Shown piece by piece: positions 23,326-33,963 of a DNA stretch of 64,000 nucleotides. Both the position numbers and the translations under genes were made by a program. This DNA comes from Beroe forskalii (lineage: Eukaryota > Ctenophora > Nuda > Beroida > Beroidae), in the NCBI GenBank assembly GCA_011033025.1, contig WFMF01000090.1, forward strand, positions 186,001 through 250,000. Direction: 5' to 3'. The stretch's first letter is position 1. The number at the start of each line of letters is the position of its first letter. The notes under the pieces were generated by a model that ran no database searches, was not told the DNA's origin, and saw only the letters and a program-made list of their open reading frames with translations.

Positions 23326-25662
23326 CTATAGAATAGGTACACTCAGCAATGAGACTGAGAGACTCCTGACCTTGATAGAGTCACCGACTCTGTCGTAGTG
23401 CTGTTCATCTAGCTGGGGTTTAGTTTCGACAACGTCTTTCAGCTTATCACAGATCTTCCCCCAGATGTTTGTAACGATGCTGAAATAGGGATCAGTAAGA
23501 AATTTGCTAAAATGGGGCTGTAAAAAGTCCGATGGGGCTGTAAAAAGTCCGATGGGACAAATAACTACAAGCAAATGCACATTCCATTACCCAGCAATAC
23601 TTTTAGCCGGCAGTATGCGATTCAACGAACATTGATAGTTCGATGACGAACATCCTAAAACCATCCTAACAGATTGGATTGGTCCCAGAGAATGTTTTAC
23701 TTACTCAGAAAGTGTGTTTTTGTCTTGCATTCGACCAATAACCGTTATGTTGCTATCTAGGTAATCCACAAGCATGCCCAAAACCTGCCAAAAAAGTAAT
23801 TCAACGAGAAATTTTGATTTATTTTTTTGGTAACTTAAATTAAAATTATTCTTATTAAACTTCTTGAAACATCAAGAGACCAAAGATGATAATTAATAAT
23901 TTGGCTGAATTGGAAATGGGCGTGAATCCTTTAAAAATTAAAACCAAAGCCTGGGGAAGCATCCAAGATCTTAACTTACTAACTTATTTCAAACCAGCAC
24001 GAAATTACGAAAATGATTATTTCGCGTGTTTCCAACCAATTTGCACGTATAGTATGTTGAGCAATTGTGAGCACATACTGTTATACGTTACCAACACAAT
24101 CATTAAAAACACTCACGCCATCACGACTGTCCTGTCTGCCGGAATCCGAGACGGGAACAAGAGCAGTGGAGGGCCGGGATAGCTCGGCCTTTTGAGGAAC
24201 ACGCCACTCGGTCTCAAAAACCATTGTACAAAATGTACTGGGTCCCATCAGGTCGGGTGAGCAGGGGGTGCAGCAGTCGCTTCTTCTCGCGCCGCAAGTC
24301 GTGCTGGGACTTAGAATCGTAGTTTTGGTACGGGTTGGAGGAGTCGTTATCATCTACAGCTGCAGATGCAGCAGCCTGCTCCATCAAGGTCGCACTGGAA
24401 AAGCTGGGAATTTGGGCTTTATCAATGTATCCGCTCTGCTTGGCAAGCGACATGAGGTTAGCTTTGGAGCGAGATGCAGCTTCTTCATTGGTGAGGTATT
24501 GTCTGTCGTGTGGAGACTTCTTGGAAGACAGCGCGGGGTCTTCATCCTCCTCCTCTGGACTCTTCTTCTCAGAGAGGGCAGGAGACCGGCGCTTCCTGAC
24601 ACCACTCCTTCTTTGTCTTAGATCAGTGGGGTCTTTGCTGGACCTGTGGTGGTGGTTACGGGACCTGTGCTTGCGGTGCTTCCTGTCTGAGCGGTGGTGT
24701 CCTGAAGAAGAGTGGTCCGATGACAGTTCCCTCCGCAGAGACCGGCGCTTCGACTTCTCGTCACTGGTCGACGACTTCCGCCTGGGCTTGCTTCTGGTAC
24801 TTTCACCTGCAGCCCTCCTTTCCTCTCTCTTTTGGAACGCCTCGCGTCAGAACAGTCTGCGTTTCTGTCTCACAATTACTAGGACTGATGGCTCGGCAAA
24901 TCTTAGTACCATTTCAAAGAGCGACTCCACGCCGCTGGTCGGATTATCCCGGAATTCCGGGAGCAGGACCCGTCGTCCGCGGACTTGTTGTTCTATCGTC
25001 CGCGGACTTGTACCCCTCGCCTGTCTCCTCGCCGTGCGGCAGGGGCGGGAGGTTGTCGAACACGTACATGCTGTCCCGGGACGCAGCACTGTCTGACAGC
25101 TGCTCCTGCAGAGGGGTTCCTCCTGAGGGGTCCGCACACAGGGAGGCAGGCACTATGGGGGTCTCAGCGTGCTCCGGATGGCAGGAGGGACTGTGGGAAC
25201 GCGAACTGCAGGACAGAGAGGTGCCTCCTGGTCAGGGGGTGGTTAGAGGGGGGGGGGTGATACTATTGACACAGAAGCAATTATATCTTTAATAGAAGAA
25301 ATGCTTTCATGTAGAAATACGTTTACTGTCTGAGCTTAAATTGAAATATTTTGACATAGTTAATTTACGACAAGCGCAAAATAATCAGTGCAAGGTGTTG
25401 AATCACAGACGCAGCGCCGATCCATCGCCTATTGGTGGTGGACCAGCACCGGGTCAGCGATTGACCACTTCATCCTTTGCCCCGAAAGTATGTCACACTA
25501 ACCATGCGTCTGCTTGAAAGAATCATGGAACCCCAATCGCGAAGAACCATCAACAGCCACCAAAGATGGCAATTGTTCGGGGGCGAGGGAGAAATCAGAA
25601 TCATCACTCGCTCGATGAAAAGGACTCATCTACCATCCGTGAAATGAGGAAGTTCCGTGCAT
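23326..25662 (-). pseudogene. Ser/Arg-rich gene copy 2, frameshifted
   Basis: All four exons have counterparts: X4 from 23506 to stop 23326, X3 23705-23784, X2 24117-25227, and X1 from about 25662 to 25503. X3 and X4 are intact and encode the same residues as copy 1. X2 has several 1-2 nt indels relative to copy 1 (for example in the stretches at 24827-24875, 24908-24912, 24948-24952 and 24988-24994), so no single frame spans it. X1 has a 2-nt deletion giving stops after SFSSSE. Its splice sites look intact. Either the copy is a pseudogene or its sequence is poor. The neighbouring transporter and sulfotransferase frames are clean, which favours real decay. Confidence 0.7.
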
Positions 25663-27195
25663 TTTACATAACGAGTTTACCATCAAATAGTAGAGGAGCA
25701 ATCAAATACAAGGCAATACGTAGACAAGTTTATAACCAGCAGTAAAGCTAAGGCAAATAATGGGTAATGAGGAGAAATACACATATGGCAGCCAGTGAGA
25801 TAATTAGTAATTACTAGATTTATACTAAGTCAGGGATGGAATTATTCAAATGCACTGACTCAATTTTTGTGTGATTTAAGTCTGATTTAATTGTGATTGA
25901 GGTTTGATGATATACAGTTAATTCCTGGTAACGACTTTGTCAAATCGGCATCCAAACAAAACGAGAAAATCTACAGTTGATTTGGAATGAATAAAGTAAA
26001 AATATCATTAATATCACATAATGGACTACCAGCAAAATCAAATTCCAAGCTGTTAAGAGTAATTTAGGTAATTTACAATATAATTACGATCATTGTTCGG
26101 TATTTAAATTAAAGTAGTAAGATGCATTGGAGCATATATATTGAGCAATGTCAAGATCAAATTAGAATATTGACAAGATTAGCCAATGAGTAATGGCTCG
26201 GCTCACTTGTTCTGCCAAGTACTAGTGGAGAAATCATATCTGACATTATTTTAGCATAAATTACACTATTATCCCCTGCATATTATAAACATCAAGCATC
26301 TTCTTCGGCTAAACACAGCGCAATTTCTCTCTCGGCTTGTTAGCATTATTATTTCATACGCCGCTCGAATGGCAAACTGTTTAATAAATGGTTGTTCAGC
26401 CTCGGATAGATATTTTAAATTGTTCACAGTTTAAGTCATTAGAATCTTTGAGAGCACTTTGGTTGTCAAAACTCCCCATGGGATGTACTTTGTATAAATT
26501 CTGGTGGAATTTGTTTGTAAATCCTGGCTCATGTAGATGTTTATTATGATAAATTTTATAAATTCATAAAACTATTATTATCTCTATAAGCAGCTGAACA
26601 AAGCCCTAATTATCTAGCGTAGACATATAATTCAAATTCTAAGCTACCTAGCTGGCTGGCAGAGCAATTTTCTGGTGATTAACGTATTAAAAGATGAAAT
26701 ATGTTTGTACATAGTATTAGTCCGCTTATATGGTCCGCTTAACGTGAACATCCACTCTGTTATCATATTAAATAAAAACTTCGTAACAAGCTTTATACTT
26801 CTGAGAGGTCCTATCTGAAATGTCGTACACACTTCATGACACACTGAAGGGTCACCAACACACTTAAGTGGGGAATACTACAACTACAATGGGAGATTGT
26901 AGTTTTGGCGGATATACGGAAGAAATACAAAAACAACATATATCCTTGTATATCAACCGTTAATTGATTAAATGCTGAAATGATCAGCGGGACACTGGGG
27001 TTATTGATCATGGATTAGTGAAAGTTGGATCAGGTATCCAAGCTTCCAAGGTACTCACTACTCTTTGTTGAAATACTGCTGAAAATCCCTTAAAAGAAGC
27101 ATAGGAATTTATATCACATAGTTATTAATTTATTTAGATTTTATACGAAAAGCATTCTAAATATTGCATGTTAAGCTACAAGGCTTGCAAGAGCT
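25663..27195. other. Intergenic part of duplicated block copy 2
   Basis: Matches 17182-18688 with many small indels. It contains the second version of the small ORF (26644-26844) and the minus-strand AATAAA at 27129-27134, 62 nt past the sulfotransferase stop. No other gene seen. Confidence 0.5.
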
Positions 27196-28317
27196 TCAAG
27201 ATGAAGAAATGTCTAACTCGAATTGCCAGCCCATCTTTTTTATTAGTCTTGAGCAATGTTTGTTAACTAATTTAATTTTCTTTATTTGCCAATAATTACT
27301 TAAATTGAATTCATAACGCCACTTCTGAGTTGCTTCTTGTGAATTTTTTCGAGTGTTTAGAACTCCATTTGGTGCCAAATCTCTTTGGCCCGATGACTCT
27401 GCGTCATCAAAAATCTCTTTTGTAGCTATATATGTCTTTACAGATTCAGTCATCTCCATTTCTACAAATGAGTAGATTTTCTCAGCAAACTCCTCAGTAT
27501 TGGCACTCAAATCATCGTGTGTTACTCGCATATATCTGCCTTTCAACCAAGGAGCTGAATTCCCATATTCCAAATCTCTTATATACCTATAACATTCTGT
27601 ATGCATTTCAATTCCAAGCTTCTCAAAAGTTTCAGTTTTTGTATAATCCAAGGGATTTCTGAATGTCTGGAAAATGTCCTTAAAGCCAGATCTAGATCTG
27701 AATAAAGCTCTAGGATCCCGTATCAGATGAATGACCCGGATATTGGCTTCCCGGATTCCTGATATAAGATCAAGGTCTTGAATCCTCCTCAACCGGATTA
27801 ATTTGAGCGCGACAGCTTCTCGGGTTCTACATTGGTACGGCCTTACAACGCTCATTGGAGCTCCCTCCCAGAAGAGGTCCTTGTCGTTGCACACTTCCGA
27901 CCCGAAAAGGTACATGTTTTCTTGGGGAGTGGGAGCACATCGCCAGTGTTTGTGTATCACACCGCCAAACACACTCACAGGAACAGAGCAGTTGTAGAAG
28001 ATTTGTTGGAGGGTAAGCAAGTTCATTTCGTCTAGTGTGTGCCGGGCTTTCACTCCTGGCATAGATCCAGCTTCCAGTTTTCGGTCCAAGATCCCCTTTG
28101 GATGTAATGTCTCAAAATCATACAAAACATCTCCGTTTTGATTGAACAGCTCCCCCAGGAACGATGAACCGGATCTAAACTTGCTAATGATAATGATAAC
28201 TTTGGGTTTCTCCGAAAGTCTCACACTAAAAGCTGGATCTGGTATCCTAGGTAATATTCGTTGAAATGTTGCTGTAACTGGTCCCATGATGAGAGCAAGT
28301 ACAAAGAGAATTTGCAT
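27196..28317 (-). CDS. CHST-like: CHST-like carbohydrate sulfotransferase, copy 2
   Basis: Single-exon frame of 373 aa, the usual size of Golgi Gal/GalNAc/GlcNAc-6-O-type sulfotransferases (CHST1/3 family). These move sulfate from PAPS to glycan hydroxyls. The N-terminal 17 or so residues (MQILFVLALIMGPVTA) form a signal-anchor, implying a type II lumenal enzyme. The 5'-phosphosulfate loop is SKFRSGSSFLGELFNQ (about residues 45-60), and the 3'-phosphate motif is VIHLIRDPRALFRSR (about 195-209). Several cysteines (positions about 110, 127, 143 and 163) may pair in the lumen. The start is conserved in copy 3 and in the disrupted copy 1. This is the best preserved member of the three. The exact acceptor glycan cannot be deduced. 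The minus-strand AATAAA at 27129 gives a short 3'UTR. Confidence 0.92.
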   Translation of the reverse strand: MQILFVLALIMGPVTATFQRILPRIPDPAFSVRLSEKPKVIIIISKFRSGSSFLGELFNQNGDVLYDFETLHPKGILDRKLEAGSMPGVKARHTLDEMNLLTLQQIFYNCSVPVSVFGGVIHKHWRCAPTPQENMYLFGSEVCNDKDLFWEGAPMSVVRPYQCRTREAVALKLIRLRRIQDLDLISGIREANIRVIHLIRDPRALFRSRSGFKDIFQTFRNPLDYTKTETFEKLGIEMHTECYRYIRDLEYGNSAPWLKGRYMRVTHDDLSANTEEFAEKIYSFVEMEMTESVKTYIATKEIFDDAESSGQRDLAPNGVLNTRKNSQEATQKWRYEFNLSNYWQIKKIKLVNKHCSRLIKKMGWQFELDISSS

Positions 28318-28959
28318 TGCTTAGTGGGAGGGGCAGCTTATAATGGAACCTACACAACATACATTTTATAATGGCATACAAAGGTTTGAATCATATTGTT
28401 TGATTTTCGGATGTTAACTCATTGTTTCTGATGGACTTAGTGGAGAACGCTAATTTTTCAGGCCATAAATTTTCAGTTTGACGGAAAACCAGCATGAATT
28501 AATAATAGGTTCAAAATGTTTTCGGTTTGTGTCGGCTTAACACCAAATTTCAAAAATTCGACCAACCCCCCACCAAAAACTTCGAAAATTTTTCTAAGAT
28601 ATGTCCATTGAATTGTTTACACAAGTATCAACCAAAATTATGAACTTTATGACAAGATTAAAGTATTTAATCTATGTTATATGTGACTGACAGAAGTAAA
28701 GAACAAGTCAGGCAGGGAATTTAGTTAATTTTGAAATTTAACACATAATGAAATGATATTTATAATGCCTGAAATGTTATTTGAAGTTCACTTTTTATGT
28801 CAATTAATTCTTGAATCTATAGGCAAAGCTTTTAAAGTTTTAAGTGATTCTTGTCAGGGAATCATGGCATGAAATCAAGCCTCAGGAATATTGTCAGCAC
28901 ACTATAAAATCATAGATATATAATTGATAAGCTGATATCCCTTGAAAATGGCAAGCAAT
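28318..28959. other. Sulfotransferase 5' flank, no gene seen
   Basis: Aligns to 20690-21480 and in part to 35086-35213, with deletions. No TATA element or other promoter signal could be singled out. Confidence 0.4.
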
Positions 28960-29254
28960 TGAAGCATGATCACAGTGATATGGCAGTCTTACAAAAGGAA
29001 AACGGGGGTCTGGGGGCGCAGCCCCCAGAAGCCAGAGGGTCTGAGAAAAAATATTTCTCACGGACATAGGATTTTCATCTCAAATTTCAAATTTCTTCTG
29101 CCAGATCCCAACCCCCCCTTAATTTTTCACACCCCCTTCTGTTCAAATCCCCCCAGAATCATTGAAATTGGGCCAACCCCCCACCTACCTTATCTGGCGC
29201 CCAAAATCTTCATCCCCCCCCCTTTTCTTAGGAGGGGGGGATGAAGCTATGACA
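28960..29254. repeat. C-rich dispersed repeat, inverted copy at 35,410-35,720
   Basis: Phrases such as GATATGGCAGTCTTAC, GGGGTCTGGGGGCGCAGCCC, CCCCAGAATCATTGAAAT and AAATCTTCATCCCCCC appear here in order and reappear reverse-complemented in opposite order at 35410-35720. Shorter relatives occur at about 20985-21060, 21476-21535 and 36760-36900. Probably pieces of one mobile-element family. No coding sequence. Confidence 0.7.
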
Positions 29255-30060
29255 GTGTATATAAGGTGAAAACAGCGCCAAACTGGCACAACGATTCGTT
29301 TTATGCAGTTTATTTTAAGAGCTACTGAAAGCTGGCGTTCTCCTCTAATACAATCATGTTAAGACTTTGAGTCTAAAATTCTAATATTAGAATAATATTA
29401 GACTTAGAATTATAATATCAAAACAATTAATGTGGCTATTGTGGCGTATTGTCGATTATTTAACTCACAGCCCGTTCGCCGAGTTTGAATTCCAGTTTAC
29501 GGAGCAGCCTCGTGCTTTTTTTGGATCGTTAAATAATAGTGTTACTACACACGGATATCGGTGTGGATTTCCCAAATTCCCCTCGGCTTCGCCTCAATAG
29601 TGTGTAGTAACATCATATTATACCACAGAACAGGACATAACATCGGAAGGGAGAGGCAAAGTTAACAAAGGAGCTCGAGATTGAAAGCTAAACAAGCTTT
29701 GCAGGGGAAGCAAAGACTTATAAAAGGGCAAAACAGTGACACAAATCAGTTCATTTATACTATTAATACTATATTCGATAAGGTTATAATAGCTGGATAC
29801 GGCATGAGTCATGAGTTCTATTTTGTCACGAATCAGAGGAATCATCAGAACGTTTTGAGTGTAGTTTCCATGTCAGCATATTCTATGCGGCTTTGAACAG
29901 TGAATCTCATGAGGGCACGGAGCCACATAGTCCAGATAAGGGTATATATAACCAATCTGGACAGCTTGCTGAGAGTGAAGTTTCAGACAACATTATAGTA
30001 TTTTACTTAGCCGAATTTAAGTTGATTCTCCTGTTTTGACTGGATTGAAATATAGCTCCG
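29255..30060. repeat. Dispersed repeat shared with 37,735-38,990
   Basis: From GCGCCAAACTGGCACAACGA to TAGCCGAATTTAAGTTGATT this segment aligns with 37735-38990 in the same orientation, with indels. This copy has its own roughly 150-bp insertion at about 29460-29620, which contains an inverted pair GTTACTACACA and TGTGTAGTAAC. It lacks the foldback element present at 38524-38926 and so documents that element's empty site near 29985. No coding sequence. Confidence 0.75.
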
Positions 30061-30625
30061 TCGAGGCGACAGCCGAGACTGTAAGTTGGATAATAAATAG
30101 CTGTTCAGCCTCGGATGTATATTTCAAATTGTTCACAGTTTAAGTCATTAGAATCTTTGAAAGCAGTTGGTTCTAATACCTCCCCATGGAATGTATTTTG
30201 TATAAATTCTGCGGTGGAATTTGTTTGTAAATCCTGGCTCATGTAGATGTTTATTATGATAAATTTTATAAATTCATAAAATATTATTATCTCTATAAGC
30301 AGCTGAACAAAGCCCTAATTATCTAGCGTAGACATATAATTCAAATTCTAAGCTACCTAGCTGGCTGGTAGAGCAATTTTCTGGTGATTAACGTATTAAA
30401 AGATGAAATATATTTGTACATAGTCCGCTTATAAGGTCCGCTTAACGTAAACATCCACTCTGTTATCATATTAAATAAAAACTTCGTAACAAGCTTTATA
30501 CTTCTGAGAGGTCCTATCTGAAATATCGTACACACTTCATGACACACTGAAGTGTCACCAACACACTTAAGTGGGGAATACTACAACTACAATGGGAGAT
30601 TGTAGTTTTGCGGATATACGGAAGA

Positions 30626-31544
30626 ACTACGATAAATTTATCCTGATATCAGCCGTTATCTGTATATTATAATCCACCATATCATCAAATCTCCCATTAT
30701 ATCCCCACCGAAGTATGTTGAGAAGTTGAAGAGTTATTAATCGTTCTTTGAACAGTTCGGGAACTTGAGAGAGAAGATGAAGAGATATTGGGAATAGAGT
30801 TACACATATACTTCTAATCATTCTTTAGAACCTGGCACAACTTAACCAGAGCGAACTTGAGGGTGATGAGTCCCAGGTGAAGGTAGTAGGAAAAGCACGA
30901 TACGACCATCGACATGCCCCTCAGAATCACCTGCAGTGTGATACACATGATAGAGATGGAGAAATAATCCAATCGTTCATAATACATGCATTCATACGAT
31001 TATAGTTGATATAAACAAATGCATTATAAACAAATGCTTAACGCATGGATGTAACATATGCAATACGCATCCAACTTTATGCCTGTATGTGCTGAAATCA
31101 TGCTGAAGTATGCTTCAGAATATATTAAACATGTGACAGAGATATCAGCACGATTATACTATTATAGGGTACAGAGAGGACAGCTGTACATGTAACATTC
31201 TTACCACTGCTATATAAATGGAGTTTTTCTAAAAAGACTTTTTCTCTCTTTCCTGTGAACGAAATGAGAATGAATTTTGAGTGGCTTCTTAATTACTGGC
31301 AACGAAAATTGTTAAGTCCAATCACTTGCACAATGTGTATATCAACCAGCATATTTCAATAACGTTTTGCCATTAACTACAGTCGTTTTTATGTCATTGA
31401 ACGGCTGAATTCCGTATTGATGCATCTTTTTAACCATGGAAAACTCCACACAGGGCAATTTTGAGAATATAGAGTGAGTTGTACGACCACCGAAATTTTT
31501 AATTTGCTCAATATTTCTCAACATCCCCCTCAATAAATTGACCA
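30626..31544. other. Insertion relative to block copies 1 and 2, no gene seen
   Basis: This stretch has no counterpart in the other two block copies. Short frames on the minus strand (30627-30821, 31342-31545) show no recognisable motif. Its ends show no obvious inverted repeats, so its nature is undetermined. Confidence 0.45.
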
Positions 31545-31827
31545 TTAATTGGTCACTTGATTAAATGCTGAAATGATCAGTGGAGCACTGGGGTCGTTGA
31601 TCAATGATCATGGACGATTCTCGGTTTATCTAGTGAAAGTTGGATCAGGTATCCATGGTACTCTTCGTTGAAACGCTGCTGAAAATCCCTTGAAAGAAGC
31701 AAAGGAATTCATATCACATAGTTATTTATTTGTATAGATTTACTGCTTAGCACTTCGTACAGTACAAACATGAGCATTCCGATGGTACTGAGTCAGAGAG
31801 GTCTGTGGCTATATATAAAGACCGGAC

Positions 31828-31833
31828 AGATAT

Positions 31834-31868
<35 letters not shown>

Positions 31869-31870
31869 TA
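31828..31870. repeat. (ATTT)n microsatellite
   Basis: About ten tandem ATTT units. The flanking phrases TATGAGGAAGAATTATAAGT and AGAGAGGTCTGTGGCTATAT also occur at about 39205-39260, so the array sits inside a dispersed repeat. Confidence 0.9.
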
Positions 31871-32689
31871 TATGAGGAAGAATTATAAGTAGTAAGATAG
31901 ATTTTATGCGAATAGAAGTCTTTGGGGACTATCGCCCATGCACGCTTTTAATCATGTCCCTCCCCAGTTTAAGGGGGGATTTTGATCAATTTCAAGGAAA
32001 ATGTCCTGGCAGGTACACTTAAAAGTTTACCCCTGTTTAAGGGATTTTGAAAATTTTAAAATTTGAAATTTCTTGGTTCTTGTTCTTTTCTCTATATTTT
32101 TCGATAATTAGTTGGTAAACTTGGCTAAGTGATGGTCTGACTAGCATTAATCAGAGAAATTTCGGTTACTTCAATACTTCAAAAACAATTAATGAGTATA
32201 TTCGTTTCATCAGGAATCCAGGTCCAACCACTTATTAAGCAACTCCAGTTAGCACTAAATTCTCAAACCCCCTACCCCTGTATGCTTATTTCAACAGCCT
32301 CCCCCCCCCCCCGCCACCGCTTATTAGCTACTGCAGAATATATTCTATGCTCTAGGATTGTGCTCTCCATGTAAGAATTTATCAGAATTTCATAATTATA
32401 ATCTTTGCAATTATGTGTTAAACAAAATATTCTGGGAGTTCTCTTGCCTAAATCCCATGTTGTTTACACTTGAAATGTTGAAATTTCAGAACATTGGAAT
32501 GACGTAAGTTTGGACACTGGCAGTAGGTATAATTAAAACAGAAAATGAGGCTGGTTTCAATGTTTCAAACAATAGTTCTATGGAGAGCTGACTTAAAAAT
32601 AAGAAGAATATTAGTGTAAACAATAGAAAGTTCGAAAAACTTGACATAAAAACCGTATCCAACTTGCATGGATGAATTAAACTTTATTT

Positions 32690-33865
32690 TATACAACATC
32701 GAAATCAATGCTGAATGCTATTCTTCGATGTTTGCTGATGACACTCGTGTTTCTAGATCCATTGGATGTGAAGAAGATATATAGCAATCCTTCAATGTGA
32801 TCTCCTTAATGTCATTCAGTGTTCTGATCGCAAAAACATGTTTCAGCACAAGGACAAGTTTGAGTATATCTCATATCAACATAACAGGAAAAACACACTC
32901 ACAGAACTTCCATTTATCTGTGAACAGTTCCAGTACCATGTGTTAGATGGTTTCATTGTTCCACGTGGATCGAATGGACTGATCAAATGAATCACGCACA
33001 TAATACACTTTTACCATGACGTCCGCGCAGAATAGCAAGAGCAAGCAATTGTGTGTGATTTGCATTTGATCAGTTCATTTGATTGACGCGCAACGATGCA
33101 GGTGCCTCAGATTCCACTGAGCTTCTGTGCTTCGTCCATGTTCTCAAATTCATGACCTTGGCGTAACAATGGCGGCTAAACTGTCTTGAACTCCATACAT
33201 CCTTGATATTACAAGCAAGGCTCACCAAAAAGTGGTTTGGATGTTGAGTGTCTTTCATTCCCGCTCACATGAGATTATCCTTACTGTGTACACGTCAATG
33301 GTTCGAAGCTTGTTGGATTACTGTTGCCCTCTTAGGTGCAAATCAAAAATTTCTGACATACAAGAAATTGAAAGGGCCCCAATGGTTTTCACTGCTAAAA
33401 TAAGTGGAATATCTGATCTCAATTACTGGGAACACCTAGAGGCGTTATCTTTGTTATCATTTCAATGAAGACGAGAGCGATACATCATACTGCATATGTG
33501 GAAGATTCTTCATTGTAAGACGAGTACAGATCTCAAAGTTGAATTTGTCACTCGTCCCAGCTTTGGTAAAATCCCAGTTTGCAGCAAGAACTCATCAGCC
33601 TTTCACCGAACTGCATATGAGAATTCCTTCTCTGTCCTAAGTTGTGGAATTTTACCCCATATCACCTCAACAGTATTCAAGATATGGACCTCTTCAAAAT
33701 GCGATCAACTGAGTTCCTGATGAGTGATGTCTGTTTCTGATACCCTGCCAGTTCGAGGCTACACCCCTGTAAACTTGAACTCTCTCCTCTGCTGGCGTAA
33801 AGACAAGGAGGCATCTGCCTTGTGGAGTGGTCACATCAGACAGCTTTATTGAAGATCAACTGATT
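32690..33865 (+). mobile_element. LINE (non-LTR retrotransposon) 3' fragment, broken
   Basis: The + strand carries reverse-transcriptase remnants in order. FADDTRV at 32731-32751 is the catalytic 'ADD' box. Next come a segment with NMFQHKDKFEYISY, then HDLGVTMAAKLS, then TSMVRSLLDYCCPL (the typical 'R..L.Y..P.W' region), then RRRERYIILHMWKILH, and a tail with PVRGYTPVNLNSLLCWRKDK. This order is that of the RT thumb and C-terminal region of CR1/Jockey-type LINEs, and the 5' part is missing. Several stops and frameshifts separate the pieces. An inverted AT-rich/ACTGATCAAATGAATCACGC segment at about 32975-33090 looks like a secondary insertion. The fragment is inactive. Confidence 0.85.
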
Positions 33866-33963
33866 TGGACATAGGTAGCTGTAGGTGATGCATATTCACT
33901 ATTCAAACATTATTCAAAAGCATTCTAAATTTTAAATTTTAAGCTACAAGGCTTACAAGAGCT

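Larger units (their letters stand above)
21806..29050. repeat. Segmental tandem duplication, copy 2
   Basis: Direct tandem copy of the block at 13395-21535 with the same gene order and orientations. It lacks the hAT-like insertion. It contains an extra local duplication of a roughly 20-bp unit (GGGGCTGTAAAAAGTCCGAT) at 23514-23555, beside the X4 splice acceptor. Limits are approximate. Confidence 0.85.

Noticed and set aside
24335..25292. Long plus-strand frames (up to 253 codons) opposite block copy 2
   Set aside because: Same antisense shadow effect; frames differ from those in copy 1 because of indels.
13395..29050. Both blocks being two haplotypes placed in tandem by the assembler
   Set aside because: Not excluded, but clustered amino-acid differences, different transporter termini and a third diverged partial copy favour true paralogues. 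Read depth would decide.
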